A program made the translations under genes and the position numbers. Below, one piece after another: positions 45,001 to 57,000 of a DNA stretch of 64,000 nucleotides. The stretch's first letter is position 1, and every line of letters begins with the position of its first letter. Source of the stretch: Gordius sp. MW1 (lineage: Eukaryota; Nematomorpha; Gordioida; Gordea; Gordiidae); assembly GCA_964036665.1 (NCBI GenBank), contig OZ038531.1, forward strand, positions 7,750,168 to 7,814,167, given 5' to 3'. The notes under the pieces are model-generated. The model did no database searches and had not been told where the DNA came from. It was given only the letters and a program-made list of their open reading frames with translations.

Positions 45001-48000
45001 GAGCAGACTTACAAAAATTGAGGAATGAACGGAATCAAAATTCGAATGATATAGTTGCCGCTCTTGATGATGTAATCGCATATTTCTAGTTTAAGAAAAA
45101 AACATGATATAGTTTGTTGGCATTGAAAAAACAATTAAAAACACATACTCTTGCGGGGAATAGTTGGACGTGTTCTAAGGAAGGTTGTACCGGTTTCTAT
45201 TTTTGAATAAAATTATTACAGTAATTATTTTAAAAAATGATATAGCATGTAAGTATTTGACATAAAAGTTAAATCTGCACATAAAGGTGTAGAAACAAAG
45301 TTCACCTTCTTCCTCGGTTGTAGTACGTGGGGTTGAATGAGTTTTGTAGGTTCCTAAATAATAATTAAACAAAGTTAAAGTCGTATAATTTTGAAATAAT
45401 CTAAATCATTGTAAACGACGAATAGTAGCACTACGTCCAAATCGCATTATTGAATTCATACCTTTGGTAAGAGGTGTGGTGATTGTCCTGATCGATGTTC
45501 TTCCTGCAACGGTAATAAAAGTTACAATGCTGTACAAAATACTCTTAACAGTCGAGGTAATTTACAATGTACAATAATTTGCATAAATAGTGGAGTTTTG
45601 TATTGAATAAAGGCAAAAAGTAAAATTCTACCGGTAATCTTGGGAGTTGTAGTTGTTTCAACGCGACGAGTCGAAGTTTCTTAAAATCAATTTAAAATTG
45701 TATATAATAAATAAGAAGACGCACATTGAATCTAATACACATGTTTTTAATATCTTGCTAAAAGCGGTTATACAAAAATTATAACTAGAGGCTGTGTGCT
45801 TTAAATTAAACGTTATATATTGCAGTACCTTTCCTTGAGGTAAATTTATGTGGAGTGGTGCTTTCTAAAAATAAATCAACAGTTAAGAAGTCGCATAATT
45901 AATTGAAGATATTTAAGTGAATTAGTTATTGCTTACCTTTTCGATATGTTGTGGTTCTTCGTTCACGCTGGCTGGAAGTTGTCTCTTTAAATAGTTTTAA
46001 TATTTTATGAATATATCCATTTTAAGGGTAATTATTGTTTTCAACCTCTATATTATTCTACAAAATCCTTTATTCAAACAACTACGCTTAAAATGCGAAG
46101 AATAGAATGTCTGAAGATGTTTTTAATGGCTTATGCATATGAATAATAGATTTGTGATAAAATTACCGTAACATTTTTCGATGATAATTTCGATTAGGTG
46201 AAGTTGTCCTGTTATCTCGAAATCTCCCAATAAATCACTTACGAATGCATTCTTGTATTTAATTTCAACAATTTTGCCATTTTCGTTAACCTTCAGGATG
46301 ACATCTAATCCAATTTGATGAACTTCGATCTAAACATCAAGGAGTTACCATATATGTATGTAATAAGGTTCAGGGAAAAATGATAATGAACATATAACTG
46401 CACACCGAACTTACTATATTTATATTCTTGGGTATACACAACTTTTTAACGGATTTATTTGGCTTGAAGATTATTAGGCAGACGTACAATCCTTTTCCTT
46501 TCGGATTTTTTATGGCGCATAGCTATGTAAAACATATATTTAACGTTTTGAGATAAATCTTACGTCACTCTTTATAATGATTCCATATGATGATAATTGG
46601 TAAATCCAGATGATTTGCTTTTTAATTATTTTAGAAATACTTGAACCAATAGCATTAATAACGAATATATCTTTTCCATCGAATGGATACAAAACATTAT
46701 CGCCTTCTTTGATGAGGTAAACTTGTGCTGGGCTAAAATATAATGAAAATAGATTTAAATAGATTTCGGAGTAGACTTACAAAAATTGAGGAATGAACGG
46801 AATCAAAATTCGAATGATATAGTTGCCGCTCTTGATGATGTAATCGCATATTTCTAGTTTAAGAAAAAAACATGATATAGTTTGTTGGCATTGAAAAAAC
46901 AATTAAAAACACATACTCTTGCGGGGAATAGTTGGACGTGTTCTAAGGAAGGTTGTACCGGTTTCTATTTTTGAATAAAATTATTACAGTAATTATTTTA
47001 AAAAATGATATAGCATGTAAGTATTTGACATAAAAGTTAAATCTGCACATAAAGGTGTAGAAACAAAGTTCACCTTCTTCCTCGGTTGTAGTACGTGGGG
47101 TTGAATGAGTTTTGTAGGTTCCTAAATAATAATTAAACAAAGTTAAAGTCGTATAATTTTGAAATAATCTAAATCATTGTAAACGACGAATAGTAGCACT
47201 ACGTCCAAATCGCATTATTGAATTCATACCTTTGGTAAGAGGTGTGGTGATTGTCCTGATCGATGTTCTTCCTGCAACGGTAATAAAAGTTACAATGCTG
47301 TACAAAATACTCTTAACAGTCGAGGTAATTTACAATGTACAATAATTTGCATAAATAGTGGAGTTTTGTATTGAATAAAGGCAAAAAGTAAAATTCTACC
47401 GGTAATCTTGGGAGTTGTAGTTGTTTCAACGCGACGAGTCGAAGTTTCTTAAAATCAATTTAAAATTGTATATAATAAATAAGAAGACGCACATTGAATC
47501 TAATACACATGTTTTTAATATCTTGATAAAAGCGGTTATACAAAAATTATAACTAGAGGCTGTGTGCTTTAAATTAAACGTTATATATTGCAGTACCTTT
47601 CCTTGAGGTAAATTTATGTGGAGTGGTGCTTTCTAAAAATAAATCAACAGTTAAGAAGTCGCATAATTAATTGAAGATATTTAAGTGAATTAGTTATTGC
47701 TTACCTTTTCGATATGTTGTGGTTCTTCGTTCACGCTGGCTGGAAGTTGTCTCTTTAAATAGTTTTAATATTTTATGAATATATCCATTTTAAGGGTAAT
47801 TATTGTTTTCAACCTCTATATTATTCTACAAAATCCTTTATTCAAACAACTACGCTTAAAATGCGAAGAATAGAATGTCTGAAGATGTTTTTAATGGCTT
47901 ATGCATATGAATAATAGATTTGTGATATAATTACCGTAACATTTTTCGATGATAATTTCGATTAGGTGAAGTTGTCCTGTTATCTCGAAATCTCCCAATA

Positions 48001-51000
48001 AATCACTTACGAATGCATTCTTGTATTTAATTTCAACAATTTTGCCATTTTCGTTAACCTTCAGGATGACATCTAATCCAATTTGATGAACTTCGATCTA
48101 AACATCAAGGAGTTACCATATATGTATGTAATAAGGTTCAGGGAAAAATGATAATGAACATATAACTGCACACCGAACTTACTATATTTATATTCTTGGG
48201 TATACACAACTTTTTAACGGATTTATTTGGCTTGAAGATTATTAGGCAGACGTACAATCCTTTTCCTTTCGGATTTTTTATGGCGCATAGCTATGTAAAA
48301 CATATATTTAACGTTTTGAGATAAATCTTACGTCACTCTTTATAATGATTCCATATGATGATAATTGGTAAATCCAGATGATTTGCTTTTTAATTATTTT
48401 AGAAATACTTGAACCAATAGCATTAATAACGAATATATCTTTTCCATCGAATGGATACAAGACATTATCGCCTTCTTTGATGAGGTAAACTTGTGCTGGG
48501 CTAAAATATAATGAAAATAGATTTAAATAGATTTCGGAGTAGACTTACAAAAATTGAGGAATGAACGGAATCAAAATTCGAATGATATAGTTGCCGCTCT
48601 TGATGATGTAATCGCATATTTCTAGTTTAAGAAAAAAACATGATATAGTTTGTTGGCATTGAAAAAACAATTAAAAACACATACTCTTGCGGGGAATAGT
48701 TGGACGTGTTCTAAGGAAGGTTGTACCGGTTTCTATTTTTGAATAAAATTATTACAGTAATTATTTTAAAAAATGATATAGCATGTAAGTATTTGACATA
48801 AAAGTTAAATCTGCACATAAAGGTGTAGAAACAAAGTTCACCTTCTTCCTCGGTTGTAGTACGTGGGGTTGAATGAGTTTTGTAGGTTCCTAAATAATAA
48901 TTAAACAAAGTTAAAGTCGTATAATTTTGAAATAATCTAAATCATTGTAAACGACGAATAGTAGCACTACGTCCAAATCGCATTATTGAATTCATACCTT
49001 TGGTAAGAGGTGTGGTGATTGTCCTGATCGATGTTCTTCCTGCAACGGTAATAAAAGTTACAATGCTGTACAAAATACTCTTAACAGTCGAGGTAATTTA
49101 CAATGTACAATAATTTGCATAAATAGTGGAGTTTTGTATTGAATAAAGGCAAAAAGTAAAATTCTACCGGTAATCTTGGGAGTTGTAGTTGTTTCAACGC
49201 GACGAGTCGAAGTTTCTTAAAATCAATTTAAAATTGTATATAATAAATAAGAAGACGCACATTGAATCTAATACACATGTTTTTAATATCTTGATAAAAG
49301 CGGTTATACAAAAATTATAACTAGAGGCTGTGTGCTTTAAATTAAACGTTATATATTGCAGTACCTTTCCTTGAGGTAAATTTATGTGGAGTGGTGCTTT
49401 CTAAAAATAAATCAACAGTTAAGAAGTCGCATAATTAATTGAAGATATTTAAGTGAATTAGTTATTGCTTACCTTTTCGATATGTTGTGGTTCTTCGTTC
49501 ACGCTGGCTGGAAGTTGTCTCTTTAAATAGTTTTAATATTTTATGAATATATCCATTTTAAGGGTAATTATTGTTTTCAACCTCTATATTATTCTACAAA
49601 ATCCTTTATTCAAACAACTACGCTTAAAATGCGAAGAATAGAATGTCTGAAGATGTTTTTAATGGCTTATGCATATGAATAATAGATTTGTGATAAAATT
49701 ACCGTAACATTTTTCGATGATAATTTCGATTAGGTGAAGTTGTCCTGTTATCTCGAAATCTCCCAATAAATCACTTACGAATGCATTCTTGTATTTAATT
49801 TCAACAATTTTGCCATTTTCGTTAACCTTCAGGATGACATCTAATCCAATTTGATGAACTTCGATCTAAACATCAAGGAGTTACCATATATGTATGTAAT
49901 AAGGTTCAGGGAAAAATGATAATGAACATATAACTGCACACCGAACTTACTATATTTATATTCTTGGGTATACACAACTTTTTAACGGATTTATTTGGCT
50001 TGAAGATTATTAGGCAGACGTACAATCCTTTTCCTTTCGGATTTTTTATGGCGCATAGCTATGTAAAACATATATTTAACGTTTTGAGATAAATCTTACG
50101 TCACTCTTTATAATGATTCCATATGATGATAATTGGTAAATCCAGATGATTTGCTTTTTAATTATTTTAGAAATACTTGAACCAATAGCATTAATAACGA
50201 ATATATCTTTTCCATCGAATGGATACAAGACATTATCGCCTTCTTTGATGAGGTAAACTTGTGCTGGGCTAAAATATAATGAAAATAGATTTAAATAGAT
50301 TTCGGAGTAGACTTACAAAAATTGAGGAATGAACGGAATCAAAATTCGAATGATATAGTTGCCGCTCTTGATGATGTAATCGCATATTTCTAGTTTAAGA
50401 AAAAAACATGATATAGTTTGTTGGCATTGAAAAAACAATTAAAAACACATACTCTTGCGGGGAATAGTTGGACGTGTTCTAAGGAAGGTTGTACCGGTTT
50501 CTATTTTTGAATAAAATTATTACAGTAATTATTTTAAAAAATGATATAGCATGTAAGTATTTGACATAAAAGTTAAATCTGCACATAAAGGTGTAGAAAC
50601 AAAGTTCACCTTCTTCCTCGGTTGTAGTACGTGGGGTTGAATGAGTTTTGTAGGTTCCTAAATAATAATTAAACAAAGTTAAAGTCGTATAATTTTGAAA
50701 TAATCTAAATCATTGTAAACGACGAATAGTAGCACTACGTCCAAATCGCATTATTGAATTCATACCTTTGGTAAGAGGTGTGGTGATTGTCCTGATCGAT
50801 GTTCTTCCTGCAACGGTAATAAAAGTTACAATGCTGTACAAAATACTCTTAACAGTCGAGGTAATTTACAATGTACAATAATTTGCATAAATAGTGGAGT
50901 TTTATATTGAATAAAGGCAAAAAGTAAAATTCTACCGGTAATCTTGGGAGTTGTAGTTGTTTCAACGCGACGAGTCGAAGTTTCTTAAAATCAATTTAAA

Positions 51001-54000
51001 ATTGTATATAATAAATAAGAAGACGCACATTGAATCTAATACACATGTTTTTAATATCTTGATAAAAGCGGTTATACAAAAATTATAACTAGAGGCTGTG
51101 TGCTTTAAATTAAACGTTATATATTGCAGTACCTTTCCTTGAGGTAAATTTATGTGGAGTGGTGCTTTCTAAAAATAAATCAACAGTTAAGAAGTCGCAT
51201 AATTAATTGAAGATATTTAAGTGAATTAGTTATTGCTTACCTTTTCGATATGTTGTGGTTCTTCGTTCACGCTGGCTGGAAGTTGTCTCTTTAAATAGTT
51301 TTAATATTTTATGAATATATCCATTTTAAGGGTAATTATTGTTTTCAACCTCTATATTATTCTACAAAATCCTTTATTCAAACAACTACGCTTAAAATGC
51401 GAAGAATAGAATGTCTGAAGATGTTTTTAATGGCTTATGCATATGAATAATAGATTTGTGATAAAATTACCGTAACATTTTTCGATGATAATTTCGATTA
51501 GGTGAAGTTGTCCTGTTATCTCGAAATCTCCCAATAAATCACTTACGAATGCATTCTTGTATTTAATTTCAACAATTTTGCCATTTTCGTTAACCTTCAG
51601 GATGACATCTAATCCAATTTGATGAACTTCGATCTAAACATCAAGGAGTTACCATATATGTATGTAATAAGGTTCAGGGAAAAATGATAATGAACATATA
51701 ACTGCACACCGAACTTACTATATTTATATTCTTGGGTATACACAACTTTTTAACGGATTTATTTGGCTTGAAGATTATTAGGCAAACGTACAATCCTTTT
51801 CCTTTCGGATTTTTTATGGCGCATAGCTATGTAAAACATATATTTAACGTTTTGAGATGAATCTTACGTCACTCTTTATAATGATTCCATATGATGATAA
51901 TTGGTAAATCCAGATGATTTGCTTTTTAATTATTTTAGAAATACTTGAACCAATAGCATTAATAACGAATATATCTTTTCCATCGAATGGATACAAGACA
52001 TTATCGCCTTCTTTGATAAGGTAAACTTGTGCTGGGCTAAAATATAATGAAAATAGATTTAAATAGATTTCGGAGTAGACTTACAAAAATTGAGGAATGA
52101 ACGGAATCAAAATTCGAATGATATAGTTGCCGCTCTTGATGATGTAATCGCATATTTCTAGTTTGATAGAAAATAACATGGGATAGTTTGTTAGAATTGA
52201 AAAAACTCTTAAAAACACATACTCTTGTGGGGAATAGTTGGACGTGTTCTAAGGTAAGTAGTACCGGTTTCTATTATTGAATAAAATTATTACAATTATT
52301 TTAAGAAACGATATAGCATGTAGCAATATTTGACATAAAGGTTAAGTCTGCACAGAAAGGTGTAGCAACTAGATTCACCTTCTTCCTCGGTTGTAGTGCG
52401 TGGGGTATAAGTTTTGTAAGTTTCTGATTAATAATTCAAAAAAATTGAAATCGTTTAATTTTCTAATAAACTATATCATTGCCAAATTTAAATTTTGAAT
52501 TATGCCTACAATCGTTGCAAAGGTCTTTAAGATTAGCGCGCTTATAATTAAAAGCATAATTTTTGAAATTTTTCATGCTTATATAATAAATAAATCAGCT
52601 CAATCAATTTACTATCATCAGGAGTTGTGGGCCTTGTTCTGTGTTTGGTTGTGCCGCTTTCTAATGTATTATTTACATCAACAGTTAAATCAATATTCTG
52701 CGATTATTAAATTGACTTAATTTGCAAGATTGAAATTTTTTTACAACAATATATATTTAAATACCGTTCTCAAACGTGGTTTCCGTCAGCATTTCTGTAG
52801 AGCCTAGATTTATTTATTTGTAAACGTTTAATTTTACCACAAACTTTACTAATTTATTTTTGTAATAACTACCTGTTATGTTACACGTATTTTCCGTCCC
52901 TTTATATAATATACACAAATGTTGAAAAGAATAAATTTTCATGAACGATTTATCAAAAATATATGCCAATACCAAAAAAATTATTTATATGCTTATTAAT
53001 AATTTTGACTAACCCTTATTTTAACTAGGTTTTGTAATGCCTTGATCAAATTTATTTTTAACCATTTTAAGAACTATTTATACAAATATTCCGCACAAAT
53101 GAATTACAAATAAAATATCTACGTTTTCCGTAACTTATGTGTCCTGCATCAATTTATTATTAAACTTTGAGCACAATTTGATTTGTACATTTTTCTATTT
53201 TTTAATTGTATTAATTTATTTGCAAGCACAAAAACTTACATCTTAAATATAAATTTTTCCATAAACCCTATCGTAAAGGATCCCAATGTAGTTCACAATT
53301 ATTTAAATGATTTTATTAGATAACTAATCGACGTATAAATTAAATAGTAATTAGGAACAGATGACAGCAAATAATGGCCGAAATTGAGCTATTATTATTA
53401 TGTCATTTCTATTTTCATCTACATTCCCTACTATATATTTTTATACCTGCCCTTATTTTGGCTAATTTTGCGTCATGGTTCATCCAATATTATAATTAAA
53501 AATCCATCGAAAAAGAAAATGGATGGATTTCGTCGGATTTATAAACAAAATCAGCTCACACTTATATTTTATCATGGATATTAATCACGTGGAATATAAA
53601 TTAGATTCATTAGATTTAAACAACTCTAAGACCCTTTGTCCCAACTGACAAAAATATATCCACTTCTTTAACAAACAATATAATTTATAAACCGTAAAAG
53701 AGGCTTATTTCTTATATTTCTAATTTAAGTCGTAGTATAATTAATAAAAGGTTGCCCAAGTGAAATTATTTGTAACAAACACTATCTGATTAAACAAAAA
53801 ATGTAAAAATTCAATCGAAATTTTGTTTTGAATTTAGGCTAAAGCAACTTTGTTGCATATCCTATTTTATAACTCTATGATTATATTGAAAACTTTTTAA
53901 GGAAATGTATGTATAGGTCAGAAATTTCTTTTTTATCTAATGGCTTCGTAATATTTAATTAATTAATTCAAATTATAAAAAATTTTGCTTCCACTCTTTT

Positions 54001-57000
54001 TTAGTTCCATCTTAAATAATCTTGCAAAAAAATTTACTGCGTCATTTTGTTAAGAAAGTATGATTGTTTAAATCTTTGGTCTATGTTTGTATTTTATGAT
54101 TTCAGTTAAGATAGTTTCATTTAAATCTTCAATATACATATGGTTTCTGTGCCGCTCCCCCCTAACACCCTTCTGGGAAAAAACTGTGAATAACCTTTTC
54201 TATTATAACTTAATGTCTTCAAACATTCATCTTCATTTATATATGTAAACATATTGTGTAAGTAAATAAAATCTGTAAAACAAACTTACCCATGCCCTCT
54301 ATTAAAATAAAACATTATAAACATATAAATATATGTCGTATGTATATATAGGAAAAAAAATACTAAAACGATATGGTTGCATGACTTATTCATATAAAAG
54401 TTTAATAAATTTGTTTTTGCAACAAAAAATAAAGCGTAGCGTTATAAATAAATTAATATTTGCTACAAAATCAATTAGGTTGCAGATATATAACATACCT
54501 GATATCTCTGTTACACCCGTTTCCTCAGTTTCTAAGCTAGTTTCTGTGATCTCAGTAATTGGCGTTAAGTCGGTACCTTCACTTGATTCAGTAATTTCAG
54601 TTAATTCAGAAGATTGGCTATATTCAGTTCCTTCGGTCAAGCCAGTACCCTCAGTCTCTTCAGTGACTCCTGTAACTTCAGTTTCAGTCTCTTCAGTAAC
54701 TCCTGTAACTTCAGTTTCAGTCTCTTCAGTGACTCCTGTAACTTCAGTGATCTCTGAACATTCATCCGTTTGCCCAGTACCCTCTTCGATCGTACTGAAT
54801 TCTAATGTTTAAATTCGTTAAAATATAGGGGACTTGTAGTGCTAGTTCGCCTCGACATTATATTAAAATTCTAAGCAAAATGCCATCATTTCCCCTGTTA
54901 TACTATAATAATATCAATCATATTTACATGTTAAAAATATCATTAACTTTATTTAAATTGCTATTTAATTTCAGAGTTGTTAAGGTGCGCGCACCGGATT
55001 TGCGGTGCGACGTGCTGGTGCGCGCACTTTTTTATAACGAAGAGAGTGCGGGTGCGCGCACCTGATTAAGTCGGTGCGGGTGCGCAATTGCGCTCCTGTT
55101 TTGAGCACATTAAGAGTTTTACAATTTATTAATTTATTCGAAATTGCATTATATCGCATATTTCACAAATTAAATTTCTACTGATTTACTATATATAACA
55201 TACATCTATGTTCCTGGTGGAGAAGATAACAAGGCGGGAAATTGGTTACTATCGATATACAATAAAAATAATCTAACCGCGATATTTCACATTATTCACT
55301 TATTTACTTTATCATACAATAAAATATTTAAATAATGATAATATATTTAATTCCGCGTTTTTTGGAATATTGTCATCTCCCGTTACTATCTCAATATTTC
55401 AAACCCTTTTAAAACCTATCTTTGCTATCGTATTTTAATCACATATAGTGACCTAATTACAATTAATTTTCATTAAAATATATTAAATTAGTTAATTAAT
55501 TTTAATTATTAATCTGTATTATTGTATTGGTTGTCATAGTACTCCTTATCCAATTTTTTACTCTTTTCTTTTCTCACTGCTTATATATAACACTTTAATA
55601 TGATAGTGAGTTATGGAAATAGAAGAATCAAGCATAAATGTTGCAAGCACATCATGCATGGAAATTTTTCCATTTCCAAAATATGCTAATATGTTTAAAC
55701 TTAAAGATAATCAGCATAATACACTTAATTTTGAGGTGCAATGTCTTTTATGCAATGCCAAATTAAAGACTTCTTCTAGATCTTGTTTTAATTTGACTAG
55801 GCATCTAAAGGTAATCTTGTTACTTATTTTTATTTAATAATTAAGTAAATAAAAAATTTAGAGAGATTTCATAATAGTACATTACAAAAGCTTACAAATG
55901 ACGATAAGAAAAAGAAAGTCTTAAATAAATCTAACCAGAATATTTTAAACTTTACTAAAGAGATATGTTGGGAAGAAGCCTTGGTGAATTATGTCATCAA
56001 CACAATTCAGCCTCTTTCAATTGTGGATAATCCATCCTTTAGAAAGCTACTAAGTGCTTTCTCAAAATCTCCTGTTGATGTCATGTGTCGACAGACATTG
56101 ACATCTAGAATCACTAGTAGGTTCAATAAGTTAATTGCTAAAATCAAAGAAGAAATGCATAGTGCTGAGTTTATTTGTACAACAGCTGACTGCTGGATTA
56201 CTGGTAGAAGGTAATGATTTATAAAAAGTCATTTTTATACTCTAATTTATTTAGAGCTTATTTAGGCTTAACAGCACACTGGATTAATCAAAGCACCTTA
56301 GAGAGAAAATCAATTGGATTGTGTCTTAAAAGGATACAAGGAAAGCAAACCTATGATGTGATTGCTAAGAACATTATTGATGTACATAAACAATTCAAAA
56401 TTCACAACAAAGTTGTTCAACCATTACTGACAATGGATCCAATTTTGTAAAAGCCTTTAAGTAATAATTTTTTCTTTAAATAATAAAGCATATGCTATAG
56501 GGTGTAAGAAGAAGAGACAATACATTCTGATGTTCAGAAACAAGATAAAGATTTAGAGTGTGGATATTGAAGATATAATAAGTAATTGTCCTGAAGAATA
56601 ATCAGAACATTTGCCAAAACATGGGCGCTGTGCTTGTTTTTGTCTTAATTTGGTAGCCAGTGTTGATATCAAGGAAGCATTTTTGAATAACAATTTTAAA
56701 AAAATATTTCGTTCAACATTTAACAAATGCCAAAATTTGTGGAGTAAGCAAAATATGTCCACTCGGTTGGCTGATATATATAATGAGAAAATTGGAATAT
56801 ATTTAATTACCCCAAATAAAACTAGGTGGAATAGTTATTATGAGGCTGTGAATTTATTAAATAAATTGCTTGATACCAAAAAATCAAATTTGTATGATCT
56901 GTTTGATGAAATAGGCTTATCTAGGTTCAAAGAAGAAGAAAGAGTATTTATTTATGAGTATTCTTTAGTAAGTTTTACATTATAAGCAGATATAATAGCT

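Larger units (their letters stand above)
1..52163 (-). repeat. Tandem array of a 1,768-bp coding unit, 29 complete copies plus part of a 30th
   Basis: Units start at 1, 1769, 3525, 5291, 7059, 8827, 10591, 12359, 14127, 15895, 17663, 19431, 21199, 22967, 24735, 26503, 28271, 30039, 31803, 33570, 35338, 37106, 38873, 40641, 42409, 44177, 45945, 47713, 49481 and 51249. Identity between units is very high, often only a few differences per unit, in introns as well as exons. Exons on the minus strand make up 783 of 1,768 bp. The array is open at the left edge of the window, so true copy number is higher or unknown. Near-identity ends abruptly near 52,163. To place exons in a unit, add its start minus 1 to the unit 1 coordinates given below. 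Confidence 0.97.

Noticed and set aside
1..52163. Non-coding centromeric satellite, rDNA or histone cluster
   Set aside because: No rRNA or histone similarity. Ten phase-compatible exons per unit, frame closure at 783 nt and intron-only indels argue for a coding array.
1..52163. Assembly artefact producing false tandem copies
   Set aside because: Units carry different private substitutions and indels, and the order of variants (for example the three-unit block) is structured. The exact copy number could still be imprecise.
54121..54190. Possible minus-strand exon in the G/C-rich patch with acceptor TTTTCCCAG
   Set aside because: The frame required by its neighbours meets a TAG after two codons.
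54290..54298. A 9-nt micro-exon with GTAAGT donor and AATAG acceptor, phase 1-1
   Set aside because: Phase fits, but such short matches occur by chance in AT-rich DNA and there is no duplicated or conserved counterpart.
54386..54640. Minus-strand 84-codon frame starting MTEGTEYSQ as a separate gene
   Set aside because: It begins inside the mucin exon and runs past the GTATGT donor into intron.
54333..54812. Plus-strand 159-codon frame rich in Ser-Val-Thr-Pro
   Set aside because: It is the antisense of the Thr/Glu exon. The minus-strand reading has good splice sites and fits the gene's phase; the plus reading starts in low-complexity AT sequence.
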